In this document: piece after piece, positions 1 through 12,735 of the stretch | How the letters are laid out: each line of letters opens with the position of its first letter | Numbering within the stretch: the stretch's first letter is position 1 | From: Apteryx mantelli | Lineage: Eukaryota; Chordata; Aves; Apterygiformes; Apterygidae | DNA: 64,000 nucleotides | Assembly: GCF_036417845.1 (NCBI RefSeq) | Contig: NC_089978.1 | Span: forward strand, 90,204,007-90,268,006 | Direction of reading: 5' to 3' | Made by a program: the position numbers and the translations under genes | The notes under the pieces: generated by a model | Seen by the model: the letters and a program-made list of their open reading frames with translations, nothing else | Databases searched by the model: none | Told to the model about the DNA's origin: nothing

Positions 1-3000
1 AGCTAAGAGAAATGATGGATTTGGCCCAGTATTCAATCTCTACATAAAGATATTTATTAAATATCAGTTATCTTGTGTCAGATGTATGATAGCATTTTTT
101 TTTATAAACCATTACTCAAAATAGAGCTATGTTCAAGCAAAAAAAGTCATTTTTTCCCCAGCACACGAAGCATGTGTTATTTGCAGACCTCCCAGCTGGA
201 ACACAGAAGCATCCTGGGAAGAACTATTTTCCCACAGGAAGTGCATTGGGATTCTTCTATAAAGAATCTCTGATTCATCCAGTGCTTTTCACAACAGCTT
301 TTTCACTTTACACCCTTATTCTAACATGTGTGTAGGAAATGAAAGCAGATTACTTGGAAAGGAAGGTTTAACCCAATATTGTGATGGATGATCCCAGCTG
401 CACTGAGTGTTTGTGCATGATCCTAGATGTGTGATTATACACTGCATGTACTCTTTGCCTGTGTTGTTAGTATTTGGCTCCTAATTCTGTATTTCTTCTG
501 CTTCATATGTACATATGTATTGGGTTTCTTTCTAGATATGTTATATTAAAATGTTAGATATGTCTTTGGAGGGAAAGGGAATCTAATTACAATGGTATTC
601 AACATTTTTTAAAAGATATACACAAACCCTCACAGTAACTACAACAGCACAGTTTAAGAACTAGGTAACATTCTCCTAACAAGGGTGCATCTAAAATAGC
701 ATTGCAGATATGTGTTTGCAAGCAAGGCATACAGTACATAGAATGTAACATTTGTTCCCTGTTTTTATGTCTCATTTGTGAATCTTGCGAACAAATTTCT
801 GTATGCCTGACCAATATGTATTGCAGCATATTTTTTGCTGAGATTGTGGCATTTCAGAACGTATACCAATTGCACATTCCTTGACGTAGCAGAGGCAAAT
901 CACAGTTTAAATTTTGGTGCCTACAGCCACATGTTATTTGTTTGTTTGTTTTTAAGTGTGGCAAAGAATGCTACATATGCACAAGTGCAAGACACACTTG
1001 GCATGCTTTTATGAGTTTGTGCTTTTATGTAGTAGCCAACATTTATGAAAACTAAAATTAAGCCAGAGCAGAAACAAAACTTTTTTGGACCAACATAATA
1101 TTTAATCAATCAGATAAAATCATTCTGGGTTGCTCAAATGTGAGGCTTTCTACATACATGCCTGTGCTTAGTTCCTGTTTGAGGTAAACAGATGGCAGAC
1201 CCCTCCCCTAAGTCATAACATCAGGTGAGAGAGAAAAAGAAGCACGGGATACTTTGTAACCACAATAAAGTCCCCTAAATCTGGGTTTCGCTTCCCTGGT
1301 TAAAATTGCACATCTCTTTCAGTGATATCTGAAAAATAAATATGAAGATATACAGAAGCTCATGAAAGTAGAATATTTGAAATAATTCTACAGGATGCAC
1401 CAGACCCTCTCAAAACACTGTTTGCAAATAAGAAAGGAGTAAGGTACCCAGGGATAAAAACATAGAAAGCCAAGGCCTGCACACATTTCTTGCAGTTATT
1501 TTAAATGTCATGCTCAACATTTCATTGCTTAACAGCAGCAATAGGGAAACTGTCTCTAGAGGCAGTCTAGTGCCACCTTAAACCATTACTACAGCTCCAG
1601 TGAGGGAAAGTACTGAAACTTTCTCCTTTACTTTTTAATTAAAAAATAAAAATAAAAAAAAATCAGTGTTTTCCAAATGTACCTGAATAATTTGAAAAAA
1701 CAAATTCATGGACTGTCATTTCTTCTAAAAAATTTATACAATAAATGAAATGGCTAAAGCAGCTGACACCTAAAATGACATGAGGGCTGTGATCATCAAA
1801 TGCTCCTGAGGCTCATTCACCAGAGTATCATAGAGCCAGTGGCCCCAAGGTATTTGGTGCCCGATTCCAACTGAATTGTAAGAGGCTGTAGCCTCTGAAT
1901 CTCATGGCAAGGCAGTACAAATAAATCCAGGCTTGGGAGCAGTATCTGGGATTGCATGAAGAAAGGAAACTCCCAGTATGGCTAAAGGAAAGATGAGACC
2001 AAGCAGTAGGTTTTGAAGTTTGTTTTCAAGTAAGTTTCGATGTGTATTCATTTTTGTTTTATTTGCAGCACTGTCGTTATAAATTGCCATTGCTTCTTTT
2101 TGTGAAAGACACTATCTGGAATTGTCTCCCTGAATAAAGTGTATTGAAATGTCTGTTTCTTTATTTCAGGTATGAGTATAGTGAGAATTGGTGATTCTCA
2201 CAGTGCACACTTATCCTTTGGAACTACCCACACAGAGTTTCCTGAGGGACTAAAGTCAAACTCTTGATCCTAAGGGACATATATAAATTAAGGAAAAAAA
2301 TAAGCAAGTTGTTTAACAAGACTTTGTACTAACTCTTTTGTGCTTCCTCCTTTGGTATCTCTGCCATCCAGTTAAACTAAGAGCTTGCCTCACTTACAGG
2401 CCTGTTTAGTATAGCTGCACATGGTCAAACCATAATGTTGAGATTCCCAGGACAAGATCCACAGCCTGTCCGTGGTGTGCAACTCACTGAAAGTTAACTG
2501 GGGGCAACTGCCATATCTTTAATGCATTGCATCATACAACTGGCAGCAATGTTGTTCAAACAACAAAGATCAAACCATGGACATCCTAGTGTTTAAGTAG
2601 GAGCAACAATGCTCACTTAAAAAACCTGATGGGACAGCAGTGGATTAAAAAGTGGCTTAACTCAGCAGTTTGGTCTAGATGAGAAATAGAAAAATACAAA
2701 ACTATACAAACCAGGATTGGAGAAATGCTGTTCATTTGTATTCTTTCTTGACTACACAACCGCTAAAATCACCACTGTGGACAAAGCCTTAGACTTCAAT
2801 TGCCTTGTTTCTCCATTGTGCATTGAGGCTAAGGTACATGTGCAACTCCACAAGAGGTTTTTTTAGCATTCAGATACATGGAAGTTGAGAACATAAAGAA
2901 GGCAAAGATTTAGTGGAGGATGGATTAGAGTAATTGACTGAAGCATGAATGCTCATAAGAGCTTTAGCTGGTTAAGAAAACCCAAACAGTGTCTTGGGAA

Positions 3001-5917
3001 AAAAATTAATGGCAACTTATATCACAACAGTACTACACACTAGAAAACCTCAGGTTTCAATACACATGGAAACTTACCTGAGAATTGCCTTCAGTGTCCC
3101 CTGTTTTCCTGCTCATTGAAGGATACAGGGGTTTTCTTTAGTCCTACTGTGACACTTCCTGCCAAGCTAGCAGACTCCATAGCCTAAAATCAGAGGATCT
3201 GGTGACAGATATCCACTAAAAATATTCACAGTTTTAAGGCTTTAAATAAACCATTTCTTTTTTAATGAAAAAGATGATGACAACATCTGTTTCCAAAAAG
3301 CAACTAACCCCCTTTCCATCTTCTAAAACTTGGGATCATTTTAAAGTTCTATTTATTGATCCTTTTTTAATTAAAAATAGCTTTTTTTAAATGAGACTAT
3401 ATTAAGAAATTGAAGTCCAATTAATTAATTTTATAGCCTTATAATAACCAATGAGCAGCATTAAAAATCATCTATAAATACCACAAACTTGACTTGCCAC
3501 CATTTGTATAATTCCAAAGTACCAAAACTAGAGTCTAGGATAATAAATAGAAAAATGTTAACCAAGATATCCTCTTTCCTATATACTAATGAAGTGAGCA
3601 ACTCGATTCACCACTATACCTGCTGACTTCATAGGAGTGGGATCAGAAAAGGTACCAAAGATATTAAAAAGGATCCGACAGGAGCTTAAAAATCCATGTT
3701 ATTAGATCATTTGTTGAATTCCATTTAACGCTATGGGACACTGGCTCTGAATTCTTCTCATCTGAGACATAACATTGTAAAGGGAAGGTTAACTACACTT
3801 GTCTTTATCACTCCTTTTACCCTAATTAAGTGCAATATATTGTATAATACTTCGACAGGCAATTTTTTTTTTTGCCTGAAGATAAGGTAGATCTGCTGTC
3901 TGACAAAATATCACTTTATATGGACACATTTTCCATAAATCTTTATTCAGAATGTCTCCATTGTCCATTATTAATTTACTGATACTCATGAAGATCTAAA
4001 ACATCATAATGAATTCCTGTTTTATTCATGTATGCTAGCTGTCACCTTAATTTCCATAGGAATTCTACTGGAATAAGTGATACTGTAAATACTGGCATCA
4101 TATTGTCACTTCTTTCTTTAAAATCTTTTAAGGTGTCAGACTACATGGAGTAATATATTCAAAAGGGTTGTTATAGCTGAGCTTTTGACAGAGAAATCTT
4201 AGCATGTATGAACACACTGTGCTAACAACACATGAGCTAACTTTACCTACTAAAAAAGCTCCAAAAGCCTTCCACTAACAAATTAAGAGTTTTATTTAAA
4301 GTAGATTTTAAGTCTAGCAAATAGAAAATATTAATTTAGGTCAACTCCAACAACAATTGCTATTTCTTGTCATACTAGAAGTATGTCTGAACTATAATGT
4401 TGAATTTAATTACTGAAGTTTGATTTAAAATATATTTTAATTAGGACTGTGACTGAATTCTGGTGTTAAATGATTTAATTTGCAGTGCTAAAGTGTTGCA
4501 TTGGTCATGCGCTTTCACACCTTAGTACTGTCTCCGCATTTCTTGGTCTTGCTTTTATATGCATGCATGCATATATGTATTATTATTATTATTATTACTG
4601 CCTTGCCAATGGTGCATGCAATAATAGGGAAAGGAGTGATCATTCTTGGCAGGAGTAATAAAAGATGGGTTTAAAAAAAAAGCAAGAAAACATTCCAATT
4701 TTTCTTTAAATTAGTACATAAAAAAAAGTCAGTTCTCAGAACATTAACTCTTAGGATGCAGTGGCCTTGTAAAGTTGCCTGTACCATCTGGAGGAGTCTC
4801 ATCTCACCTTTAATAGAAGAATGTCAAGACTATTTTTACTATCAGTCTTCCGGCTCTCCCCCCCAACACACACACGCACAGAAAAACCCAGCCCTGCACA
4901 ATTCTGTTCCTTAAGCCACATACCCTCAGTCTAAAAGGAAACTCCTCACTGGGATCTGAAGTTGAAAGAAGTGGGGTTTACCATTACCAGGTGTGCTAAA
5001 TTTTATAGGCCTCAGGGTTTGAGCAGCAAGGGACACCTTACCACCTTACGCTGGTCATTAAAGAGCAGCTCCCAGTTGATGCAGGATGAACCTGCAGAGC
5101 TCGGGCACTGAAAATGAGAGAGCTGGGGGGCACAGCTCTAGTCAGCACAGCAGGTACAGAGAGATACAGGGACGAACCACCCCCCGTAGAGCCAGCTCCT
5201 TTGAATACGCTGTTTCTCTGCATTAATAATTAAAGACATGCAGCTTTTTTATTGTAATATGGCTTTACCGAGTCACATGTTTCCCATTACCTGAGGTGAA
5301 ATCATGGAAGTGCACGCTGGCAATTTCACGGGAACCTTTTAAAAATGCGGCAAATTTCAGCACATCGTTTTTCTAATGCATCCTTAGTTCAGTCTGGGCT
5401 TTGGGATTTTGGGGGGAGGGGGGTTGGTCTTTTTGGGGGGAGAGGGTTAAATAGAGGACCAGGAATTCTGCTTATCTGTCACTGTATTTCCTGAAGTCAG
5501 CAAAACGACAAAGAACAAGCAAGGGTAACATAAACTCCGAATCCACACCGTAAGGGAAGAAGGTGAAAAATGCCATTTCCCCCCCTACACACACACCTTT
5601 CGGCTGCCTGATGTGCTCTGCTGCACAAAGACACCTGCCCTCACACACCACCGGCCTCTCCCTCAGAGTCACCCCCCCACATACACCACCCGGTACGCGC
5701 ATCCCCTCCCCGAAACCCATCCCCAGGCCCCTACCCCCTCTCACCCCCTCCCCACACACTCACCCCCCCACACACGCACCCCCCACCCCACCGCCGCCCC
5801 CACTCCCCCGGCCCGTTATCTCCCCCCGCGGCCGGCCCGGCGCCGCCGGGGGAGCCCAGCTCGCCCGGAGCCGCAGCCGGGAGGGCCGGGGCCGGGCTGC
5901 GCGGAGGCGCGACTCAC
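1..5917 (-). other. PCYT1B: PCYT1B intron 1 (partial, runs off the left edge)
   Basis: AT-rich sequence following the exon 1 donor on the minus strand. The next expected PCYT1B exon encodes the start of the cytidylyltransferase domain with its HSGH-type nucleotide-binding motif. I looked for it on the minus strand and did not find it, so exon 2 should lie left of the window. The stretch holds short simple repeats: a TGCA/TTA tract at 4558-4601 and several A/T runs. Open frames here are short and not protein-like. Confidence 0.75.
4558..4601. repeat. Microsatellite: TGCA run then (TTA)n
   Basis: Three alternating TGCA units are followed by a short AT linker and about seven TTA/ATT units. It lies inside PCYT1B intron 1. 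Seen directly. Confidence 0.9.
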
Positions 5918-6034
5918 CAGGCGAGGCTGGGGGCACGTGTGCTCGAGCTCCTCCATGGCCTCCGAGAGCCGCTCATCAGAGAGGGATTTCGGGATACCTG
6001 CGTCTGACTCAGCATCGGCGGCGGGCGCTGGCAT
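5918..6034 (-). CDS. PCYT1B: PCYT1B coding exon 1 (CTP:phosphocholine cytidylyltransferase beta, N-terminus)
   Basis: PCYT1B converts phosphocholine and CTP to CDP-choline, the rate-limiting step of the Kennedy pathway for phosphatidylcholine. This exon encodes the first 39 residues. It starts [17 protein letters not shown] and ends [12 protein letters not shown], then a GTGAGT donor in phase 0. Vertebrate beta isoforms have the same start layout (MP..., DAES.., [19 protein letters not shown]) and length, by recall of the human protein. This leader is regulatory or disordered; catalytic and membrane-binding domains come from later exons outside the window. The start is chosen by that match and has G at -3. 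The frame is open further upstream (to about 6379), but that stretch is Arg/Pro/Ala-rich CpG-island sequence with no known counterpart. The gene is divergent from POLA1, as in mammals. Confidence 0.93.
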
Positions 6035-6420
6035 GGCCAGCCGGAGCCGCTGCCGGCGCCGCCCGCCGCCCCGGCCGCCGGGCGCGCTGCTCCGCTGCCT
6101 CCTCGCCGCCGCCGCCCCGCGGGGGGTCTCCCCGGGAGCCGCCCGGGCGCGGGGAGAGCGGGGGAGGGGGGGCAAGGCCGCCGCGCGTCGCCATGGCAAC
6201 CGGGCAGCCGCGGCGCGCACCGGCGCGGGGGACGCCGCCGCGCACATTTGCATGGGGCCTCCTGGTTGGCTGCTGTCCCCGCAGCGCCACTGCGGGGCCA
6301 TGGGCGCCGCCGCGGACGTGCGGCGCTCTGCTCCCCGCGAGCGCCCGCCAGCGGGTCCGCTGAACCCCCTCCCCCCCATCCCGCTGGTATCCTCCTGCCC
6401 ACTTAATTAGAGGCGAAATG
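6035..6420 (-). promoter_or_regulatory. PCYT1B: PCYT1B CpG-island promoter and 5' UTR
   Basis: The CpG-dense block (about 5.8-6.4 kb) covers exon 1 and the sequence just upstream on the minus strand. No TATA box is evident. A perfect octamer ATTTGCAT lies at 6246-6253, about 210 bp upstream of the start codon, next to a CCAAC-like element in inverted orientation. The transcription start cannot be placed from sequence. Long frames on both strands here come from a lack of stop codons in GC-rich DNA. Confidence 0.7.
6246..6253. promoter_or_regulatory. POU/octamer motif ATTTGCAT
   Basis: Exact octamer (reverse complement ATGCAAAT) within the CpG island, upstream of the PCYT1B start. POU-domain factors bind this motif. 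The CCT-beta isoform is brain-enriched in mammals, so use by a neural POU factor is conceivable; that is inference only. Confidence 0.45.
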
Positions 6421-6900
6421 TGCTTCCGTAAACAGTCTTTGTTTATCACTACCTACGGAAGTATGGTATAAAGCTGTAGACATATAGAGATGCAGAGAGT
6501 TGCATCTTCATATGTCTCCCCCCCACACCTAACAAGTGCACGTTTATTTCGACTACAAAACCACGACAGGCACCATTTCAGTGTACAGCTTCTATGGGCC
6601 CCGCATGTGAAAATACCGGCACCAGCACCTCGGCGTGTAAAAGCCGGCGCTGCCCGTGCCGTGCCACTCCGGTAGGCGGGCTAGCCCGCCTCAGCCCGGC
6701 AGTCACTCTTTCACGGTGACCTGCCGTCTTCGACGCAGCTGCGTTATGAAAAATGTAAAGTTTGACTCTTTCAAAACTCACAGCCACGGCCCTCCAACCC
6801 CTCGGTAAGCCTATCCAAAAAGCGGCCGGCCGCGCGCGCTGCCCGCGGGCTGCGGTGCTGAACGGACAGCTCCCGGCCGTTAGCGGCTGTGCGCGCGGCG

Positions 6901-6930
6901 GCCCCGCCCCGCCCCGCCCCGCCCCGCCCG
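6901..6930. repeat. Tandem GC-box array (GCCCC)5
   Basis: Five perfect GCCCC units plus a GCCCG. Each junction forms a CCCCGCCCC Sp1-type box. Likely regulatory and length-variable. Confidence 0.85.
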
Positions 6931-6979
6931 GCGCCGGCGGCCCCCTGCTGCGCGCGGGCTGCCCGGGCGCGGAGGGCTG

Positions 6980-7001
6980 CCCCCCCCCCCCCCCCCCCCC
7001 C
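6980..7001. repeat. Poly-C (22 nt)
   Basis: Mononucleotide C run, G on the minus strand. Prone to sequencing error and length polymorphism, and able to form i-motif or G-quadruplex structures. Confidence 0.9.
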
Positions 7002-8160
7002 GCGCCCTGGCTTCCTCAGCCCGCGCTGTGCGTGACCCGGGCTTGGAAGGTAGGCTGGGGACGGGAGGCTGTTCCTCCTTGCTTCTGACACCGGGCGGGG
7101 GGGGGAGGCGGGGAATGGTAAGAGTTCAGCTCCGCGCACCAACGTCGGAGTTCGTAACACAACTCCTTATTCATTGTAGAGCTCAGAACAGCAGGTGGAC
7201 TTTCCAACGCAGTGAGAATGAGAAATCTGATTAGACTGCGAGTTACTCATCCCAAGCTGAGATGGTAATGGAGCCTTTAGTAGGCTACGTGATTAAAATG
7301 CTTGGTTAGTTCTATCAACTGATTGAATGTATGTTCTTGTAGTTTTTGACATTCAGATGATTTGTGAGGAAGTACTACTTATGTTCTGAACGCATTTTTT
7401 GGAACAGGATTGAAATATATGAGTATCTCTATGTATTATGCATTTTTAAATTAGTGATACCAAAAGGATTCGGGGACTAAGGATGTATTTCTTTAAAAAT
7501 ATATATTCACCTATACTTTGGTTGAGTTTCTAGGTAATGTTTTTGCATATTTTTGGTGCTAAAAGGTCAAGCTGCTTTTTAGTGAAAGGAAATCTATATA
7601 ATATTTTCTGTAAAAAAAAAAAAAAAAGTGTTCCAACAAGATATAGATAAAAGGATGTAATTTTAATAGCAGCCCTAGTCAAAATACAGCTAAAAATTTC
7701 TACCACAGCTAAATACGTGATAGAGCTCCCCAACCATTGGTTAGGAATTTGAACGATATCTATTTAGAAATCATAACTAGTTCTTTAGTCATCCTATGCA
7801 GCTAGTTCATGACACTCAGCTGTGGGTTCAACACAGCTGAAATGAAATACCTGGTTTTCTTGCACTTAAAGCACATGAAAATGCTGTCAAGATACTTATT
7901 ATAAAACAAATACTTTTATAATGGAGAGAATCTGTTAGCTTTAACCATGATAGGTTAGTAAATGTGTATTTCAGTAGTGCTTAGCAGTGTTGGGTACTTT
8001 TAGCTTTGTTTTTAAAGATCAAACTTCATCAAAGGACACAATCATTTAAAGCATCCAAAGCCATGATGAGCTATGACAGGATTGTGGCTCATGGTCATTC
8101 CATAGGAGTTGAGAGCTTAATTTCAAATGTCTTATCAGACATGACAAAAGAAGCAGAGTG

Positions 8161-8300
8161 CAATAAAAAAAAAAAAAGAGCTATGTGAAAGGGATGGGTA
8201 AGTGAAGAAGAAGAGGTGGAAAAGAGAATGTAGAAAAGAAAGAGAATGTGAAAAGAAAAATCAAGAATGAGGCAAAAGTCAAGAAGGAAAGGAAATACCA
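8161..8300 (+). repeat. Purine-rich low-complexity tract
   Basis: About 140 nt almost entirely A and G on the plus strand, starting with an A13 run. Polypurine tracts of this kind can form triplex DNA. No coding signal. Confidence 0.75.
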
Positions 8301-9155
8301 AATACATGACTGATCAAGAAAAATATCTGGCCAAACCATATAACTAAATCCCACAGTTGAATCTTTTTCCTTTAATTAAGTTCCTTTATCAGTTATTCGC
8401 TCTACATAGACTATTCATGCGTTATGGAAAGCATACTCAAGGGAAATAATTAAAAACATGATTAATGCAGCACCATGACCTTAATTTGTTACTCATTTTC
8501 TTAGGAGAAAAAATTTGAAGGAGTGTTATGCTGTTAGGAGAATATTTGGACGGTATGGCTGAGCAGTGTTAGACCTTGAACAGACAGAATTAGCAGGTAA
8601 CCCCTTTATAAATCCAGCCACATATGCTGGCTGTTAAAAGACCGGTGCTGGTGTGCTGAAGCAGTAGCACTAGATATGTACTCTTCTGGAATCAGTGTCC
8701 AACCTTCCCTGACCAGGTGTGTGGATGGGGGTAGAGATGAAAGCAATAGCTGTTCTTGCAGCTGGATGATTGCCAATTATTTGGAAATGTAAATTCCCTT
8801 ATCTCTTACTGTGTGCACAAAAGGGTGAATTCCATCTTTGCTTTCGTGCTGGGAGTTTGCTATTGACTCTGGCTGCATTTTGATTCAAAAGGTTTTTACA
8901 GAGATAAATTTTTCCAGATGGAAAGAGAAAGACATTGTTCTTTAATGTTACATAGTTACAAGGTGCATAATGTTACATATAGATATATGTATACATATAG
9001 ATATATGTAATATTAAAGAATGATGTTTCTTTCTTGCAGTGGTGTTATCACCTGTCTAAGCTGTGCCAGAGTTTCAAAGCAGAAATGAAATACTTTTGTT
9101 GTTGCTTTTTTCTTATCCAATTTGGAAAATACTTTGTAACTGGTTTTGCATTCTA

Positions 9156-9764
9156 TCTGAAGAGTGCAATTAAAGAAACCATTTTGTACCTCATCAATAG
9201 AGAGATAGTTGAAATAATGGCAAAGGCTCTGGCAAGAAGGCTGGGGAAGGTTGTGGGGTGTGCCATGTCTATCCAAATGGAACAGAATTTGTCACAGGTT
9301 GTCTTGGCTCTGATGACCTTTGTCAATGCATTGGGTTTATGTTCTTGAATAAGATATCCTAAACTGTACATCCTTCTAACTGTAGGGGCAAAATAAGTTT
9401 TCAAAAGGCTGTGGTATTTGTTCTTTACCCTTTAAAATATTTAAATAAAAATTTGATTTGTCTGGAGGAGCTGAGCAGGTGGTCTTCTGTAAATCCTTAC
9501 AAGAGTGCCAACTTTTGAAAGAACAGTGGAGAAAGAGTGATGGGTGGGAAGGTTTGTGCATCTAATTTTTTTAAGTATCCAAATGTCTTGCATCAGGCTG
9601 AGTAAGGTCTCTTGGGCATCCTCCTGCCATTTCTTCAGAAGTAACAGGGATATGTAGCCACTGCCTTTAATGACTGAGCCCTTGGCAACAGCTGCTTGGG
9701 TTTGAACAGACATCTGACGCATAAAAATCCTGTCCCATGGTGCATAAATTGATGTTAGATGCAA
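9156..9764 (-). pseudogene. Possible decayed coding remnant, unidentified
   Basis: One minus-strand frame stays open for 107 codons (9764-9444). It then meets two stops three codons apart (9441-9443 and 9432-9434) and reopens for about 92 codons to 9156. The inferred peptide has hydrophobic, helix-like segments such as FPSLLARAFAIISTISLLM. I do not recognise the family. A chance run is possible, because an overlapping plus-strand frame (9034-9348) is also open. Confidence 0.2.
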
Positions 9765-11211
9765 ACCAGCCAGGAAAGCTTGATCCCAATCCTCTTAACA
9801 CTAATTCCAAGATCTGAATTGAGTAGAAAGCAAATAGGGAAAAATCTTAACTGCTAGGAATGGTCCCACTAATATGTAGTGGGATTTTTCTGTATGGAAT
9901 TTCTATCTGCCAAGTGGAACAATTAATTCCCCAAGTATGAAAGATGTCAAAAAATAGTATGTTTAACTAGTATATTTAAAACCTCTCCTCTCTCAAAATG
10001 AAAGTATTATCTCTGCCTGAGCTTCTCGGGGTATAGAGAAAAGTATTCTGTGTAAATTCCTCTGTATCTTCAGGTGCTCACTTTTAAATATCCCTCTGCC
10101 TTTTTTTCAACTTAGCCATTAACATTATTAAAAACTTGTAGTGGAACACTGGTCAGTGCCCAGAATTATAACTAAATAAACTTAGATTCCTTGCAGACTT
10201 CAGCACCTACAAATCCTCTGTCATGCTTTTACCATACTACATTTGTTAAACTGGTTCTAGCAGACTAGCATTGATAGTCCAACATGACTGAAATCTGAAC
10301 ATAAATTAATGTGTTCACTTCCCTGGGGTGGGGAGGGGGAGGAGGTCTTCTCATTTCTTTATCTTTGATGGATTAAGATAGGCAAGAAACTTACTCACTA
10401 CACCAAGGGTCATAGATATGCTGTTTAATGCGTACTAATTGCACCCTTAGCTTAAGGCAAATTCCCTAGAAGCAGCAACCTGTACTTGGAAATTTTGATA
10501 AACCTGTTAAAAACCTCAAACTGCTTGAGGAGGAAGAAGATATGCATTTCATAATTAGCTAATAAGGAATGCTTTCTGCTCCTTCTACTGCTAAAGCAGA
10601 CCGATTGCCAGCTAACTTCAGCAGAGTATGATAACTTACAGCTAAGCCACTTGCATACAAGGTAATTTGGCTCAAATGCCTTCAGTTACCCAGAGTTCTT
10701 ACAACTACAGAGAAGTTTAGAAATATCCAACGAAGTCCCCAGGCTAAGAACTGTGATATGTGCTTTAGTAATGCAAAGATACTCCATTATTATGATGTTC
10801 TTTGTGAAAGTTGGGACTGGAATATATTGCAGCCCTTACAGAATATTAGGAAGTGTTTAAAGTGCCTCTGTGGATCTCAAGCACTAGTGTGCATAGCAGA
10901 AGTTTTATTTAAAATGAACTTGACATAAGAGAAGCTACAAGAGTCTTCTGGCTTACAAATGAGCCGTAATGAAGAAAAAAGGACCCTCGTGTATTGTCTC
11001 TGTGCAAAAGTCATCAGGAAACTATGGACTTCAAAGCCATCTACAGAAAAGATCACAGAATAAATTCTCAAATATTTAACAGATGAGCTCAGTTTTGGTT
11101 CAATGTATATATTTTGCATCTTGAAAGTTTTAACAACTGTCAACTGCAAAATTTTATAAGCTAAAGGAATGGCTCATGTCTGGAACAAATAGTTAAAATA
11201 TCATCTGTGTA

Positions 11212-11283
11212 TCTTTCTGTCTATGTATCTATCTATGTATCTATGTATCTGTGTTAGGTCTGCTTTATCAATCTATCTATGTT
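11212..11283. repeat. Imperfect TCTA/TGTA tetranucleotide microsatellite
   Basis: Interrupted TATC/TATG units, with a non-repeat insert near 11253-11268. Confidence 0.8.
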
Positions 11284-12294
11284 ATACTAATTCCAGTTAT
11301 GCTAGAATTAGTAGTCAAAGAATAGAAGAAAAAGATACCTTATTGCTGTCATGGTCAAGTAGTTAAGTCATTTATTTTTAGACTGAGATTAAAACCCCAC
11401 AATGCTAGATTTTTTTTTCTACCTGCACAGGGAGAGAATGAAAGGGATCAATTTAAATACACCCTTTTGTTTTTTACTGCCTCCAACACCTTTGCTTTGC
11501 TGTTTCTATGTAATGTTATCTGATACTGCAGCTTTAATTCATTTTTAAACTGTGACTTCATCATTCTAGTGGAGTGTACTTACAAACTATCAACTTCTTG
11601 CTAGAATTAATCCAAAACATTTCTGATTTTCTCTTATGAAAGAGTCATACAGAATTGTATCTGGATTATATCCATAAGGTTTTATATAGATGTAGTGATA
11701 ATCTGTAAATTATTTAAAGCAAAAATTTAGCATTTGATATAGCATAATCTTATTTCTGGTTCTTACCATAATTCCATTGTAGAGATGTGATTTTTAATAA
11801 ATGCTATATCCTCAGAAAACTTGTATGGAATCAAATTAGACAGTCTTTACATAAGATTTTAATTAAAAATGTCATAACAATTCCAATATGCTAAATCATC
11901 CAAAATCCATAAATTCCTGAAAATAGGGTCTTTTGATGATGCCATTTATCCATACTTTATAGCACTGTTTTGAATAAGTGGGGCTACCCACTTTGGGGTA
12001 GGTGTTCCAACTCTTTTATGAACTGCTTTTATAAACATTTTTGAAGAAAATTGTGAGAACTTACAGTTAATTTTTGACCAAAAGGATATCTGTTTCAATT
12101 TTCTTTTTTTTTACAGTCATAGACCTGGCCATTTAGTGCTGAAAATGTTAGGTCTGCTTATCCTGTTATTAGATTATTTTGTTCTCCTTGCTAACTTTTA
12201 ACAACCAGGCTTTCAATTATTGGTTTGTCATGATAGGACAGTCTTTGTTGCAGTCTTTTCTGCTGGATGCACAGAGATTGTGAAGCATTTAGAT

Positions 12295-12735
12295 GAGCTA
12301 TCAACTGTTGGTCATTTCCTTCTCAGAACTGCAACAATCCAGTCAATCCATTTTTATCACTGTTTTAACTATTAGAAAGTTTTTCTTAACATCAATCTGG
12401 AATCTCCATTGCTGCAATCTAATTCCCCGCTTGTTGTTCTACTGGACGTATACAACAGATTTATTCTTTTTCTTTTATATGCATTGATTACTTATGATTA
12501 AGATTTTGAAACAGCAGTTTCAGGATTTGGAGTACAGACTTGACATTCAGCAGGTAGGTTGGTATTTTTGTCACATCTCATAGGCCTTTTCTAGACTAAA
12601 CAGCCCCAGGTCTTCCAATGATTTCTCATAGGTCAGATTTTCCAGACTTCTGATTATCTTCCCTGTTCTCTTTTGGGTTCCCTATACCTTCTGACTTTAC
12701 CAGTACCAAGAAATATAATGTCGAGTATTAAAAAC
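12295..12735 (-). mobile_element. Degenerate CR1 LINE fragment
   Basis: Read on the minus strand, this matches the 3' portion of older CR1 elements as I recall them. On the plus strand the antisense landmarks run in order: a segment near 12370 like GTTTTTCTTAACATCAATCT, then CTAAACAGCCCCAGGTCTTC with TTTCTCATAGG near 12597-12634, then a Pro/Leu-rich antisense segment to about 12700. It is heavily diverged and 5'-truncated. Ends are approximate. Confidence 0.6.

Larger units (their letters stand above)
6590..7130. promoter_or_regulatory. Second CpG-rich block with tandem GC boxes and a C22 run
   Basis: A GC- and CpG-rich block separate from the PCYT1B exon 1 island. It contains five perfect GCCCC units at 6901-6925 (an Sp1/KLF GC-box array), an uninterrupted run of 22 C at 6980-7001, and at 7049/7050 a plausible plus-strand splice donor (GGAAG then GTAGGC). 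It could be the upstream part of a broad PCYT1B promoter, or a separate promoter firing away from it. No conserved coding exon was recognised. Confidence 0.5.
7131..12294. other. Intergenic spacer, AT-rich, no gene recognised
   Basis: No conserved exon is visible. It contains a purine-rich tract on the plus strand (8161-8300), a near-palindromic ATATAG/ATATGT microsatellite (8973-9010), a lightly interrupted open frame on the minus strand (9764-9156, listed separately) and a TCTA/TGTA-type microsatellite (11212-11283). Confidence 0.6.

Noticed and set aside
1902..2090. 62-aa minus-strand frame in PCYT1B intron 1 as a possible exon
   Set aside because: Does not resemble any PCYT1B segment and lacks convincing splice sites.
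5563..6410. Several 140-266 aa open frames on both strands across the PCYT1B island
   Set aside because: Stop codons are rare in CpG-island sequence. Peptides are Arg/Pro/Ala/Gly-rich and low complexity; only the 39-codon PCYT1B exon within one of them matches a known protein.
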